A DNA stretch of 64,000 nucleotides from Atopostipes sp964624875 (GCA_964624875.1 CAZUZA010000001.1:80870-144869), one strand, 5' to 3'. Numbered from the stretch's first letter, positions 1 to 10,267 are shown. Notes: generated by a model not told the origin, from the sequence alone. A program made the numbers and translations.

Positions 1-1590
1 GGACTCAAAAAGAATATAGATTAATTGATGGTCTTCATTTACAAATTCAAAGTCTGGATCAACTTTATTCAAGATAATCCAAGCTTCTTGATAGTAAAAA
101 AGACGATTTAATAACATTCTTTCTGCTTGTTCAACTAGAGTAAATTTTTGCTTATTTTCATAAGACACTTCTATTACAGGTACTTCATTTTTACGAGAAC
201 GCTGTTGTTGTCTAAGTTCAGACAATTGTTTCGCTTGAACTTGACTCATTACAACTTCAAATTGTGAATTTAACGTATCTAATGATAAGTTAAACTCTTC
301 AGATAATTGCGATAAATAAATTTCACGTTCTACGAATGAATCAACACCCGTTAATTCAGCCAATATCTGATCGATATAAACAATTCTTTCAGATTCATTT
401 GCTAAGTTCTTATTTCGCCGATGATACTGCATCAAAAAGCTCATATACGTGTCGCGACCATGAGTTAAAAAGTCGCTAAAGCCTTTGGCGCCATGTTTTT
501 GAATGTAGTCATCTGGGTCTAAGCCACTAGGAAACGTCACTACTTCAAGATTGAAGTGTGTGTTGTTCGTCATAAAATTAGCTGATCGATGGATGGCATC
601 AAAACCTGCATCATCCCCATCAAAAGCTAACACAACTTCATTCGTAAAACGATCAAGTTGTTTAATTTGATCTTCCGTAAGACTAGTTCCCATTGAAGCT
701 ATCCCATTTTTTATTCCAGATTGCCACGCAGAGATGACATCCATATACCCTTCGAATATAATGGCTTCATTTTCGCGTCGGATAGCAGCTTTTGCTTTGT
801 CGAAATTATATATTATCTCACTTTTGTGAAATAAGTTTGTTTCTGGTGTATTTAAATACTTCGCTGTTGGAAAATCACTGTTTTGTTCTCCAAATGTACG
901 ACCAGAAAAACCAATCGAGTGCCCACGTTCATTATGAATTGGAAATATAATACGATTAGAGAACCGATCTAGAAAGTCATTTGCTTCTGGATTTTGATTT
1001 GTAGAAAACAAACCCGATTTCTCATAGATTTCCGTATCGAACTCCACGTCTTTTTGAGCGCTTAAGTAAAGAAATAATGCATTTCTTTGTGGGGGTGAAA
1101 ACCCTAACTCAAATTCTTCTAATGTTTCTCGTGTCAATCCTCGATCGAGTAAATAGTTTAATGCGGGCTCTCCTAATTGAGTATTCATCAATATATGATG
1201 ATAAAATCGTTTCGCTAATTTATTAATATTATATAATTTCCCAGTAGTCGAATCCTCAAAATCATTTGATTGATTCAATACCTGCGAAACCATCGATTGA
1301 TCTAGCGAAAAATTCGTTAACTCAGCCGTCTTAATAATTGCTTCAGGATAAGTAAGTCCCTCAATTTCACGAATAAAGTTAAATACGTTGCCTCCTCGTC
1401 CACAACTAAAACAATAAAAGATTTGCTTTTGATCGTTTACTGAAAAGGACGGTGTTTTATCCTCGTGAAAAGGACAATGAGCAAAATGGTTTTGACCGGA
1501 TTTCTTCAGCTGCAAGTATTGCGATATAACATCTACAATACTCGTACTTTGTCTGATATCATCGACTGTCGCCTCAGGAATTCGAACCAT
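1..1590 (-). CDS. dnaG: DNA primase DnaG (3' end cut by window edge)
   Basis: DnaG makes the RNA primers for lagging-strand replication together with the replicative helicase. 530 codons are visible; the C-terminal helicase-binding end lies left of the window. The N-terminal zinc ribbon is complete (C39, H42, C60, C63; motifs CPFH and CFSC), and the TOPRIM catalytic core shows EGYMDVI near residue 277 and DGDDAG near 320. The ATG start is preceded by a GAGGGTGAG-like site. In Bacilli dnaG is normally followed by rpoD, which would lie outside the window. A good promoter sits about 70 bases upstream. Identification is secure. Confidence 0.97.
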   Translation of the reverse strand, partial: MVRIPEATVDDIRQSTSIVDVISQYLQLKKSGQNHFAHCPFHEDKTPSFSVNDQKQIFYCFSCGRGGNVFNFIREIEGLTYPEAIIKTAELTNFSLDQSMVSQVLNQSNDFEDSTTGKLYNINKLAKRFYHHILMNTQLGEPALNYLLDRGLTRETLEEFELGFSPPQRNALFLYLSAQKDVEFDTEIYEKSGLFSTNQNPEANDFLDRFSNRIIFPIHNERGHSIGFSGRTFGEQNSDFPTAKYLNTPETNLFHKSEIIYNFDKAKAAIRRENEAIIFEGYMDVISAWQSGIKNGIASMGTSLTEDQIKQLDRFTNEVVLAFDGDDAGFDAIHRSANFMTNNTHFNLEVVTFPSGLDPDDYIQKHGAKGFSDFLTHGRDTYMSFLMQYHRRNKNLANESERIVYIDQILAELTGVDSFVEREIYLSQLSEEFNLSLDTLNSQFEVVMSQVQAKQLSELRQQQRSRKNEVPVIEVSYENKQKFTLVEQAERMLLNRLFYYQEAWIILNKVDPDFEFVNEDHQLIYILFES

Positions 1591-1661
1591 AATGCTCACC
1601 CTCTTTTTATAATGTTTTTATAGAAAATCTGCATACTAAGCCTAATTTTAATACGATAATC

Positions 1662-1689
1662 AGTATACCATTTCTAGTCAAAAAGTCAA
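1662..1689 (-). promoter_or_regulatory. Promoter for dnaG
   Basis: On the minus strand TTGACT (1684-1689), a 16-base spacer and TATACT (1662-1667) preceded by TGG (extended -10). It lies between the SNF2 gene and dnaG and reads into dnaG. Confidence 0.7.
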
Positions 1690-1724
1690 CTTATTGACTT
1701 CGCGAACGAAACCCAATATTATCG

Positions 1725-4700
1725 TCAACTATCAATTAATAAATTTAAAATATCTTCCTTCGTTAATGAAGTGACATTTTTGTCTTCATTCGATCGAATA
1801 ACGGCATCAATTAATTCACGTTTTTGCTCTTGTAACTCATTGATTCCTTCTTCAATCGTACCCTTCATAATTAAACGAATCACTTGAACTGATTTCTTCT
1901 GTCCAAAGCGATGGACTCGGTCTGCAGCTTGATCTTCAATCGCTGGGTTCCACCATGAATCATATAGAATAACCGTATCGCCACCTGTTAGATTTAGACC
2001 AGTACCCCCTGCTCTTAATGAAACTAAGAATAAATCCTTATCGCCATTGTTAAAGCGAGTGGTTAGATCGAATCGATCCTTCTTCGGTGTACTTCCATCT
2101 AGGTAGTGATAATCCACATTGTTTTCGTCCAAAATTTGACGAATGATGTGTAACATACTCGTAAATTGAGAGAATAAAACAACACGCTTTTTATTCGTTA
2201 ATGCTTCGTTTAAATATTCCATCAAGCGATCTAACTTAGCGGAACCACCATCGTAATCTTCATTAATTAAACGAGGGTCACAACAAATTTGTCGCAAACG
2301 AGTCATTCCGGCTAAGACACGCATTCTATTTTGTTCGAAACTGTCTTCTTCTATTAGTGATTCGACATCATTACGAATAAGCGATAACTGCGTTTGATAT
2401 AGTCGTTTTTGTTCATCTGAAAGTTCGATAAACTCAATCGTCTCTGTCTTTGGCGGCAAGTCATCTAGTACATCCATCTTCATACGTCTTAATACAAACA
2501 AATCAATTTTTTGTGCAATTTGCTTTTCTGTTAAGTCACTGAATGATTTCTTTGTACGGAACAAACCGGGTAACACAATTGAAAAGAGTGACCATAACTC
2601 ATTTAAATTGTTTTCAATAGGTGTCCCTGATAATGCAAATATCGTATTCGCATTTAATTTTCGGACGGCTTTAGTCGTTTTAGTTGCATCATTTTTAACG
2701 TTTTGGGATTCATCTAAAATAATCGATTGGAACTTATAGTCACGATAATATTGGATATCTCTTTGAATTAAAGGATAACTTGATATTAAAACATCAATTT
2801 CATCATTACTTAAAGCATCTTTCAATTGCATTTCACGCTCTTCAATTGTTCCACTGATAACGACTGTGTTTGTAGATGGTCCGAACTTTTCAAATTCACG
2901 CTCCCAGTTGTAAACGACACTTGAGGGACAGATAATCAGATACTTTCCGCCTACTTTTTCAACTTTCGATAAGATGAAAGTGATGGCTTGGATCGTTTTA
3001 CCTAGACCCATATCATCCGCTAAAACACCACCTAAACCATAATAATCTAACATACTCAGCCACTTAAACCCTGTCTCTTGATAAGGTCTTAATGATGCTG
3101 TTAGTGATTGAGGGACATTAAATTTTAAATGACTCGGTTCTTTTAACTCTTTCACAAAGCCTTCGAACTCTTCGCCTATATTAACCGATTCATCTTGCAG
3201 AACAGATAATCCTCGGAATAGAGAAACAGACGAATCTGCTCGAACTTCACTTGGATTTAAATCCATTGTTTTAATATTTGAAGAAAAGTTTTGGAATTTA
3301 TCTTCTTTTAAGTCAATTATTCTACCCGAATTTAACTGGAAGAAGCGATCATCTGATCGTTGTAATGCCTGTACCAATTGTGGCAGCTCATCATCCGTTA
3401 CATCAGTCACGTCGAAGCGAATGTCTAATAAATTAGACGATCGGTTCATTTCAATCGATATGCTTGGTGATGCATCTGGGTGATAGATAATATTTTGAGC
3501 ATCTTTAGTCAGATAAACATTCATTAATTCAGATAATTCTGTTAATGAATCATAGATAAAAATACTAATAGCATCTAAAGAATCTAAAATATATTGCCCA
3601 TCTTTAATTTTATTTCGTCTAAAATAATGTGAAAGCACGTTCATCATTTCTTGCTCATTAAATACATCTCGAATAAACATTTGAGTTTGCTCTTCTAGCT
3701 GCTTAGAAGTATCGTCTTGACTATTATCTAATGGGTAAATTTCAACGTCATCATATTTGAAGACAGGTTTTACCAATAAGTCTTTATGATTGTAATCAAT
3801 ATACAACTCCGGTTTTAATGGGATACTTCTTATTTTGTTCTCAATGTCTTCATCAATTTCATATTCAAATATTTCTTTTAACGATGGCAAAATCAATGAG
3901 TAAAATGACGTCAAATCACTCTCAGTTAATTGTAAAGGATTCTCAGTCATACTCTTCATCGTATCAATCAGTAAACTTGCCTTATTGAAATGAGAAGCAT
4001 CCATCACATAAAACGTTGAGTCAATACTAATCATATTAGCTGATGGGTGTACTCGTATTTGTTTCTTTTTATCTTCTTCACTTATATCTAAAAGATAATG
4101 CTCCTTCTCCTGGATTACTTTAAACGTAACAGGAATTTTCTCGTCTTCTTCTGCAATCGTCGGTGATACTAATTGATTAATTGAACTTAGTAACTTTGGT
4201 GGTGGTGCTATACGTACAAAGCCTCCATCAATCGCTGACAAGTATTCGACTAAGTTCGGTACATGATTTGGTGGAATGGACATCGAACCACTTGAATTCG
4301 CTGTGTACTGTCCATAAACCATATTAATTGTTTCTTGTTGAATTTTACCAATGTCGTAAATGTAAGATAATATTTTTCTTTCATCCGGAAGAATCCCATT
4401 TGTTTCAGGTGAATACGTTAATTGTTTCCCGAACATATATGGTTTCCCATTTAGTAAATGATGCAATACTTCCATAATATCTTTTACAACATATAAATGT
4501 TCTTCCCCTACCTTTAAATATAATTCATATTCAAAAGCATCTTGTATCGCAAACATATTTAAGACAATTTCAAATTGAAGAAATTGTTTACTAAAAGAAA
4601 TCGTCTGTAACTGAATATCCTTTTTCGCTTCCTCAAATAAGTTGTTTAGTATGTTTCTATTTTTTCGAATAAGTTGTAATTGAGTGCTTGGTGCATCGAT

Positions 4701-5039
4701 ATCTTGTATCTCTTGATCGTTTATCGAATTAAACGCATCTTGATTAAACGTATTTAATTGCAACATACTTGCGATAACGTGTCGACATGCTCCTGATTGC
4801 TTCTGGAAGTCTATACAATCGCAAGAATATTTCTGAGCCAAACCATTTTCCAAAAAACTAAAATATGTTTTCTGTTTTTGTTCATCGTATACAGTAATTT
4901 CTACTGACCGATTTTTTTCATTTAATTCTAAATCGCGAATTAATTTTTTTAGAAAAAGGTCCGTTCCTTGATTATATACTGCTTGATTCGTAGCTAGTGA
5001 TTTAATTGTTGCTTCTGGAAAAAACTGTTTTTTAAACAA
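1725..5039 (-). CDS. SWIM-domain SNF2 family helicase/ATPase
   Basis: A large DNA-dependent ATPase of the bacterial SNF2 type, 1104 residues. It carries an N-terminal SWIM zinc-binding motif (C73, C75, C85, H87), a long middle region typical of the bacterial SNF2-associated domain, then a helicase core: DDMGLGKT Walker A near residue 675, a DESQ box near 778, and a C-terminal helicase lobe ending with HRFGQKK near 1045. The start is TTG; an AAGGA site lies 9 bases upstream, which supports it. It sits between dnaG and glyS as a separate unit with its own TGTTATAAT extended -10. Members of this family are thought to remodel nucleic-acid/protein complexes; the precise role in Firmicutes is not settled. 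Confidence 0.9.
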   Translation of the reverse strand: MFKKQFFPEATIKSLATNQAVYNQGTDLFLKKLIRDLELNEKNRSVEITVYDEQKQKTYFSFLENGLAQKYSCDCIDFQKQSGACRHVIASMLQLNTFNQDAFNSINDQEIQDIDAPSTQLQLIRKNRNILNNLFEEAKKDIQLQTISFSKQFLQFEIVLNMFAIQDAFEYELYLKVGEEHLYVVKDIMEVLHHLLNGKPYMFGKQLTYSPETNGILPDERKILSYIYDIGKIQQETINMVYGQYTANSSGSMSIPPNHVPNLVEYLSAIDGGFVRIAPPPKLLSSINQLVSPTIAEEDEKIPVTFKVIQEKEHYLLDISEEDKKKQIRVHPSANMISIDSTFYVMDASHFNKASLLIDTMKSMTENPLQLTESDLTSFYSLILPSLKEIFEYEIDEDIENKIRSIPLKPELYIDYNHKDLLVKPVFKYDDVEIYPLDNSQDDTSKQLEEQTQMFIRDVFNEQEMMNVLSHYFRRNKIKDGQYILDSLDAISIFIYDSLTELSELMNVYLTKDAQNIIYHPDASPSISIEMNRSSNLLDIRFDVTDVTDDELPQLVQALQRSDDRFFQLNSGRIIDLKEDKFQNFSSNIKTMDLNPSEVRADSSVSLFRGLSVLQDESVNIGEEFEGFVKELKEPSHLKFNVPQSLTASLRPYQETGFKWLSMLDYYGLGGVLADDMGLGKTIQAITFILSKVEKVGGKYLIICPSSVVYNWEREFEKFGPSTNTVVISGTIEEREMQLKDALSNDEIDVLISSYPLIQRDIQYYRDYKFQSIILDESQNVKNDATKTTKAVRKLNANTIFALSGTPIENNLNELWSLFSIVLPGLFRTKKSFSDLTEKQIAQKIDLFVLRRMKMDVLDDLPPKTETIEFIELSDEQKRLYQTQLSLIRNDVESLIEEDSFEQNRMRVLAGMTRLRQICCDPRLINEDYDGGSAKLDRLMEYLNEALTNKKRVVLFSQFTSMLHIIRQILDENNVDYHYLDGSTPKKDRFDLTTRFNNGDKDLFLVSLRAGGTGLNLTGGDTVILYDSWWNPAIEDQAADRVHRFGQKKSVQVIRLIMKGTIEEGINELQEQKRELIDAVIRSNEDKNVTSLTKEDILNLLIDS

Positions 5040-5079
5040 ATACTTCAGTCCTTCTTAACCTTTTTGTTTCTATCGACTT

Positions 5080-5088
5080 ATTATAACA
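5080..5088 (-). promoter_or_regulatory. Extended -10 promoter for the SNF2 gene
   Basis: Minus strand reads TGTTATAAT, an extended -10 element about 40 bases before the TTG start. No convincing -35 is visible. Confidence 0.5.
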
Positions 5089-5115
5089 AATTTTGGCGAT
5101 CATTTCACACAAATT

Positions 5116-5143
5116 GAAAAATCACTTGAGTTTCCCCAAGTGA
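5116..5143 (-). terminator. Rho-independent terminator of glyQS
   Basis: Stem TCACTTG...CAAGTGA followed by a T run on the minus strand, just after the glyS stop codon. Confidence 0.75.
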
Positions 5144-5154
5144 CCTTCTTTTTT

Positions 5155-7236
5155 CTATATAACAAGTTGACTGAAATCAGCAAAATATTTAGCCGTATTT
5201 GCTAAATGGCTTAATAACGTTAAGCGATTTTCTTTAACTTTCTCATCGTCAACCATGACCATGTTGTTATCGTAAAATGCTGTAATGTGTGGACTTACTT
5301 GGGCTAACAAATCGTATAAATCTTTTGCACGAATAGTTTCCGTTAATTTTTGTTCTAGTTGTTCAATTTCTACAACGAGCCGCTTCTCTGTCTCAGTCTC
5401 AAGTAAGTCTGAAGCAATTGAAACTACATTAGTTTGTTTTTTCGTCATATTAATTACACGCGTAATAGATTCAACCACTTCTTTAAATGCCTCTGTGGAC
5501 TTTTGTTCTTCAAGAACTTGAGCAACTTCTAAGTTCCAAGTGACATTATGATTGTTTGAACCTAATGCTGCTTGACGAATGTCATGTGGAATATTATATT
5601 CTGCTTGCATCAATTGTTCTAATCGATCTTTAATAAAGGCTATTAAAGCACGCATATTCTCTTCTAATTTTTCTTCACGATCAGCTGGTACTTGACTAGC
5701 TTCCACTAAATCATTTAATAAGTCTTCTAAATCAACCGTGCTTTGGTTTAGTTCTAATAAGATACGAACCACACCAATCGCTTGTCTTCTTAACGCATAT
5801 GGGTCATTTGAACCTGTTGGAATTAAATCAACAGAGAAGAATTGAATCAATGCATCTAACTTATCGATTAAAGCAATAAACAAACCGAGTTTCGTCTCAG
5901 GCAATACCCCTTTAACCGAAGATGGTAAATACTGCTCACCAATAGCTACTGAAACAGCTTCGCTTTCATTTCTATCAGCAGCATAAATCGCACCAATTGT
6001 TGCTTGAAGGGTTGGGAACTCATCAACCACTTGTGTCACAAGGTCAAACTTGTAGATTTCAGTGAGACGCGTTAAATCTTCAACTTCAGTATCTGATAAA
6101 TCAAAGTACTTCGCTAATACAGGTACCATATTTGTACCACGAACTTGTCTATCGTAAATCGCACCTAATTTTTCATGATATTTAATATGTTTTAATTTAT
6201 CAACAAATGTTGCTATATCTGTTTTTTGGTCTTCTTCATAGAAGAACATAGAATCTGCTAAACGTGCTGTCAGTACTTTTTCATTTCCACGAGCAATGTT
6301 TTCAATATGCTCTTCATTTCCATTACGAACAGCAATGAAATAAGGCAATATTTCTTCAGCTGTATCGTTACTTCTTACCGGGAAATAACGTTGGTGGTCT
6401 TTCATCGATGTTTCTAGCACGACATCTGGAACTGTTAAATAGCTCTCTTCATATGCACCGTAAAATGCTGTTGGGTATTCAACTAAGTCGGTTACTTCTT
6501 CTAATAAATCTGCATGCTCCGTTGGTACAAGCCAATTCTTCTCTTCACAAAGTGTCTGAATTTGCTGAACAATCATTTCTTGACGTTTGGCACGGTCAGC
6601 AATAACATACTCAGCTTCTAAACGTGATTCATATTCATCCGGATGACTCAATTCAATGCTTTCACCTAAGAAGCGATGACCTTCTGTCTGCTTTCCAGTT
6701 GATACTTCAAAAACATCAAACGGAACAACTGTTTCGTCTAATAAAGCAACGATCCAGTGAATTGGACGAACGTATTGGTAGTTTGTCGTGCCCCACTTCA
6801 TATTTTTAGGGAACTCAATTTTTTCAATGACTGAAGCTAAACCTTGTAAAATGTCACTCGCTGGTTTACCTTCGATAAATTTTTCGATGTAAACATATGG
6901 TTCGCCATCTTCATCTTTAATAATTAAATCATCGACCGTTCCACCTTGACCTCTTGAGAAACCGATCGCGGCTTTTGACCAGTTGCCTTCTTCATCTTGG
7001 GCAATTCTTTTCGCTGGTCCACGGACAGTTAATTCTTCATCCGCTTGCTTTTCTTCTAAACCGTCAATTTTTACTGCAAAACGTCTTGGTGTGGAAAATC
7101 CTACTATACTTTCAAAACCTAAGTTCATTTCACCCAAAAAGGCTTTTGTTTTTTCAACTAATTGTTGTTCAGCACTTAAGACGACGTGTGCCGGCATATC
7201 TTCTAAACCAACTTCTAATAAAAATGTATGTGTCAT
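5155..7236 (-). CDS. glyS: Glycyl-tRNA synthetase beta subunit
   Basis: The beta subunit of the alpha2beta2 glycyl-tRNA synthetase binds tRNA-Gly, and with GlyQ charges it with glycine. At 693 residues it has the usual family length; the N-terminus LLEVGLEDMPA and the C-terminal DALR-like anticodon-binding part (around PTGSNDPYALRRQA) are typical. The ATG directly abuts the glyQ stop codon, so the two are translationally coupled. The operon is under the glycine T-box upstream of glyQ and ends in a terminator just after glyS. Confidence 0.97.
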   Translation of the reverse strand: MTHTFLLEVGLEDMPAHVVLSAEQQLVEKTKAFLGEMNLGFESIVGFSTPRRFAVKIDGLEEKQADEELTVRGPAKRIAQDEEGNWSKAAIGFSRGQGGTVDDLIIKDEDGEPYVYIEKFIEGKPASDILQGLASVIEKIEFPKNMKWGTTNYQYVRPIHWIVALLDETVVPFDVFEVSTGKQTEGHRFLGESIELSHPDEYESRLEAEYVIADRAKRQEMIVQQIQTLCEEKNWLVPTEHADLLEEVTDLVEYPTAFYGAYEESYLTVPDVVLETSMKDHQRYFPVRSNDTAEEILPYFIAVRNGNEEHIENIARGNEKVLTARLADSMFFYEEDQKTDIATFVDKLKHIKYHEKLGAIYDRQVRGTNMVPVLAKYFDLSDTEVEDLTRLTEIYKFDLVTQVVDEFPTLQATIGAIYAADRNESEAVSVAIGEQYLPSSVKGVLPETKLGLFIALIDKLDALIQFFSVDLIPTGSNDPYALRRQAIGVVRILLELNQSTVDLEDLLNDLVEASQVPADREEKLEENMRALIAFIKDRLEQLMQAEYNIPHDIRQAALGSNNHNVTWNLEVAQVLEEQKSTEAFKEVVESITRVINMTKKQTNVVSIASDLLETETEKRLVVEIEQLEQKLTETIRAKDLYDLLAQVSPHITAFYDNNMVMVDDEKVKENRLTLLSHLANTAKYFADFSQLVI

Positions 7237-8169
7237 TTATTTGACCTCCGCTTCTAATCCGTATTTCTCGACCCATTTGTCTGTTTCTTCTTTTAATAAT
7301 GGGAAATCTAATTTTGCACGTTCATTTAAGAAAGCTTTCGCGATATTTCTAGCCATTGTTCGGATTCTTGCTAAGTAAGCTGGGCGATCAGTTGCTGATA
7401 TCGCGCCTCTTGCATCGATTAAGTTAAAGACATGGCTACATTTTAGAACATAGTCGTAACCTGGATGAACAAGTCCTTTAGCAATGAGTTTTGTCGCTTC
7501 TTTTTCGTATAGATCTAATAAGTTAAATAATAAATCTAAATCGCTCTCGTCAAATGAATAAACTGAGTGCTCGTATTCTGGCTCTTTGAAAATTTCGCCA
7601 TACTTCACACCTTCTGTCCACTCAAGGTCATACACATCTTCTACATCTTGGATATAAGATGCTAGACGTTCTAATCCATATGTTAACTCGGCCGTTACCG
7701 AATCAACTTCTAGCCCGCCTACTTGTTGGAAATAAGTAAACTGCGTAACTTCCATTCCATTCAGCCAAACTTCCCAACCTAAACCAGCACAACCTAATGA
7801 TGGGTTCTCCCAGTTGTCCTCAACAAAACGAATATCATGCTCTAGAGGATTAATCCCTAAGGCAATTAAACTATTTAAATATAGTTCTTGAATATTTTTT
7901 GGTGAAGGTTTCATTACCACCTGAAATTGATGATGTTGGTAAAGTCTGTTTGGATTCTCACCGTAGCGTCCGTCGGCAGGTCTTCTTGATGGCTCAACAT
8001 AGGCTGCACTCCAAGGTTCTGGTCCTAATGAACGTAAAAATGTATAAGGACTCATTGTTCCAGCCCCTTTTTCTGTATCATAAGCCTGCATTAATAAACA
8101 GTTTTGATCGGCCCAATAATTTTGTAGCGTTAATATAATTTCTTGAAACGTTAAAGGTTTCTTTGTCAT
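7237..8169 (-). CDS. glyQ: Glycyl-tRNA synthetase alpha subunit
   Basis: The catalytic class II subunit that activates glycine. It has 310 residues, with the characteristic N-terminus LTFQEIILTLQNYW, the MSPYTFLRSLGPEPW segment and the class II core around WEVWLNGMEVTQFTYFQQ. The ATG follows an AAGGAGT site with good spacing. It is the first gene of glyQS and lies directly behind a T-box antiterminator leader, so it should be induced when tRNA-Gly is uncharged. Confidence 0.97.
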   Translation of the reverse strand: MTKKPLTFQEIILTLQNYWADQNCLLMQAYDTEKGAGTMSPYTFLRSLGPEPWSAAYVEPSRRPADGRYGENPNRLYQHHQFQVVMKPSPKNIQELYLNSLIALGINPLEHDIRFVEDNWENPSLGCAGLGWEVWLNGMEVTQFTYFQQVGGLEVDSVTAELTYGLERLASYIQDVEDVYDLEWTEGVKYGEIFKEPEYEHSVYSFDESDLDLLFNLLDLYEKEATKLIAKGLVHPGYDYVLKCSHVFNLIDARGAISATDRPAYLARIRTMARNIAKAFLNERAKLDFPLLKEETDKWVEKYGLEAEVK

Positions 8170-8190
8170 GTTTTCACTCCTTAAATACTA

Positions 8191-8402
8191 AAAAACTCGT
8201 CCCTATACTGACTGTTATCCAATCAGTATAGGGACGAGTTCTTCGCGGTTCCACCCTACTTCTAATGAATATTCTTTATCCATTAGCACTTTTTACACAC
8301 TTGATTAACCATATGGTGCCTTTCAATACACAATTCAGTTTGGCTCTCACTATCCCAAACTCGCTTTGTAAAAAGAATGTATTTACTTCTCCATACTTAA
8401 TT
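8191..8402 (-). promoter_or_regulatory. Glycine T-box riboswitch leader of glyQS
   Basis: A T-box leader fills this stretch between glyQ and its promoter. On the minus strand the T-box GGTGGAACCGCG (8244-8255) is followed by a perfect 18-bp terminator stem (8194-8211 with 8223-8240). The antidiscriminator base in TGGA is A, fitting the U73 of tRNA-Gly. The likely specifier is GGC at 8318-8320, which sits in a GAAAGGCACC context, as expected for the specifier loop; that assignment is inferred by alignment with the second T-box in this window. Uncharged tRNA-Gly would favour the antiterminator. Confidence 0.92.
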
Positions 8403-8408
8403 GCTTCT

Positions 8409-8437
8409 ATCATACACTTTTCTTTTCATTTTATCAA
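8409..8437 (-). promoter_or_regulatory. Promoter for the glyQS T-box transcript
   Basis: Minus strand: TTGATA (8432-8437), 17-base spacer, TATGAT (8409-8414). Predicted transcription start near 8402, giving a leader of about 230 bases. Confidence 0.75.
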
Positions 8438-8461
8438 TTATCTTTTTATGAATGAAATAAG

Positions 8462-8490
8462 AAACAGCAACCAAAATTGGCTGCTGCTCG
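8462..8490 (-). terminator. Probable terminator after the membrane protein gene
   Basis: Hairpin CAGCA-CCAA/TTGG-TGCTG followed by an interrupted T stretch on the minus strand. The T run is weak. Confidence 0.5.
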
Positions 8491-8501
8491 TCATTCATAT
8501 G

Positions 8502-10139
8502 TTATTCTTCTGTATCTTCTGCTTCTTCTGTTTCTTTGATACTAGTGATTTCTTCAATATTATTCTCTTCATCAACCAAGCCTTTTAGTGTCGATCCAAT
8601 CTCTACAAACGGTAACTCATCATGTAGATGAATACTCGCTTTATAAACTTCGCCATTTACCATAAAGTAATAAACCGTATCTCCTGATACCACAGCTTGT
8701 GAGATATCATCTACTTGACCTGTAAATTCAAAGAGTTCTTCTTCATCTTCAATGACTTCAACAATTTCTGTATCTGTTTCAATACCTAAGTCATCATAAA
8801 GTTGAGCAATCACATTCTCGATGTGGCTATCTGTATAAACCGTTTGGTAGTTTTGAGCATCAACCAAAGCATACATACGAACTAAACCTGAATCATCTTT
8901 TAGTGAAGATAAATAATATGGATTACCTTCTAAATTAATTAAAATTGGGAACGTCGATTGGTAGCGCATTTGCTGCACAGAACCTACTGCAGAATCCATC
9001 GCTGAAAATTCATCCGCTGAAACAACTGGATAATATTCTGCTTCTTTTGTACGTAAATTAACTAAATAAAAACCAATATTTGATGCATCACTATTCACTG
9101 AAGTAACACCAGTATACATGTAGACATCTTCATCAATCGATAAGTAGTTATAACCTTCTGTCGTTGTTGTAACCCCTTGTTGACCAATGACTGAATTCCA
9201 GTACCCATCTTGATATTGTCCATAATCATCCAATTGACGCAAAATTAAGTTTGCTCCATAGACACGGTCAACCCACTGCGGGCTTTCGTCTAAGCCATAA
9301 CGTTCTGTCTCACCAGTAACAGCATCTAAAGTAATGACACCAGTTGGCTCTTTATAGTTAAAGAATAAACGAGATTCATAAGTCGTGGCCACGTAATAAG
9401 GATGTCCCTCATCATCTACTTCAAAAGAAGGGGAATCAAAGATTGCTGTTGGATACGAGAAGCGTAAATGGCGCGTCACATTTCGACCTAATCGCTCTGA
9501 ATCGCTATATTTAATGCCATCCTCAACATCAATAATTTCAGCTTTTCCAGTAACCATGTTCACGCGAATATATCCTGGAATCCCTTCTTTACGATTGTTC
9601 ACCCATCTAAAGAAGCTAGCATATTCTAAAGGTGTTACACGATAAGGGACGTTTCCGATGTTAATCTGGATGTAATCTCTGGCCGGTACAAACTGAGAGA
9701 CTAATTCAGATACCCCACCAATTTGGCGTTCTCCTAAACGAGTTGCTGTATCACGATCCATTAACGGTATCCCCGACGTACCATTTTCGGCAAAGTCTTC
9801 TGCAAAGTTCTTTTCTTCTACTGTAATTAATTCCGCATAACTCTTTGCTCGAAAGACCGGTGAATTTAAAAAGTAGCCTCCCATAATAACAACTGCAATA
9901 AGAGTACCTAACGTAATCGCTATCCGACCTACTTTAATTTTACCTGAATGAAAACCAATCATATAATGGACCGATCCAAAAAATAAGAGAGCGAGTACTA
10001 AAAATACCCACATTTCGATACTACCGATATTAAAGGCAGGTAAAAAGAAATAGTACGCGAGTCCTGCTAATAGTAAAATCAAGACCGCTAAAATAATTAA
10101 TGCACGTTTTTTATTTTTAATATTAAATTTTATTTCCAC
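8502..10139 (-). CDS. Unrecognised membrane protein with large extracytoplasmic domain
   Basis: I do not recognise this family. About 545 residues: a basic N-terminus, three closely spaced membrane segments within the first 100 residues, then about 430 residues without membrane segments, and an acidic Glu-rich tail. The large domain contains repeated short stretches of the type VTGxxE and LRTKEAEYY, resembling PepSY-like beta units in a very general way; this is only an impression. The open frame extends upstream to an ATG at 10178 and another at 10145, but AAAGG lies 9 bases before a GTG at 10137-10139, so GTG is preferred. It lies alone between glyQS and recO with terminators on both sides. 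Confidence 0.75.
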   Translation of the reverse strand: MEIKFNIKNKKRALIILAVLILLLAGLAYYFFLPAFNIGSIEMWVFLVLALLFFGSVHYMIGFHSGKIKVGRIAITLGTLIAVVIMGGYFLNSPVFRAKSYAELITVEEKNFAEDFAENGTSGIPLMDRDTATRLGERQIGGVSELVSQFVPARDYIQINIGNVPYRVTPLEYASFFRWVNNRKEGIPGYIRVNMVTGKAEIIDVEDGIKYSDSERLGRNVTRHLRFSYPTAIFDSPSFEVDDEGHPYYVATTYESRLFFNYKEPTGVITLDAVTGETERYGLDESPQWVDRVYGANLILRQLDDYGQYQDGYWNSVIGQQGVTTTTEGYNYLSIDEDVYMYTGVTSVNSDASNIGFYLVNLRTKEAEYYPVVSADEFSAMDSAVGSVQQMRYQSTFPILINLEGNPYYLSSLKDDSGLVRMYALVDAQNYQTVYTDSHIENVIAQLYDDLGIETDTEIVEVIEDEEELFEFTGQVDDISQAVVSGDTVYYFMVNGEVYKASIHLHDELPFVEIGSTLKGLVDEENNIEEITSIKETEEAEDTEE

Positions 10140-10204
10140 TAACATTTTCCTTTCGATATTTAAATAGATTATAGACAACTTGATTCATTATATTTAGTAA
10201 TGGT

Positions 10205-10238
10205 CAAAAATAAACAGCAACTTTTAACAGGTTGCTGT
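10205..10238 (-). terminator. Terminator of the recO operon
   Basis: Minus strand: CAGCAAC, loop, GTTGCTG, then a T-rich tract (TTTATTTTT). It closes the phoH-to-recO gene cluster. Confidence 0.75.
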
Positions 10239-10267
10239 GAATTTAATTATAAGTGATTGACTAAATC

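Noticed and set aside
6983..7378. 131-codon open frame spanning the glyS/glyQ junction on the plus strand
   Set aside because: Overlaps two secure genes in antisense and has no start signals.
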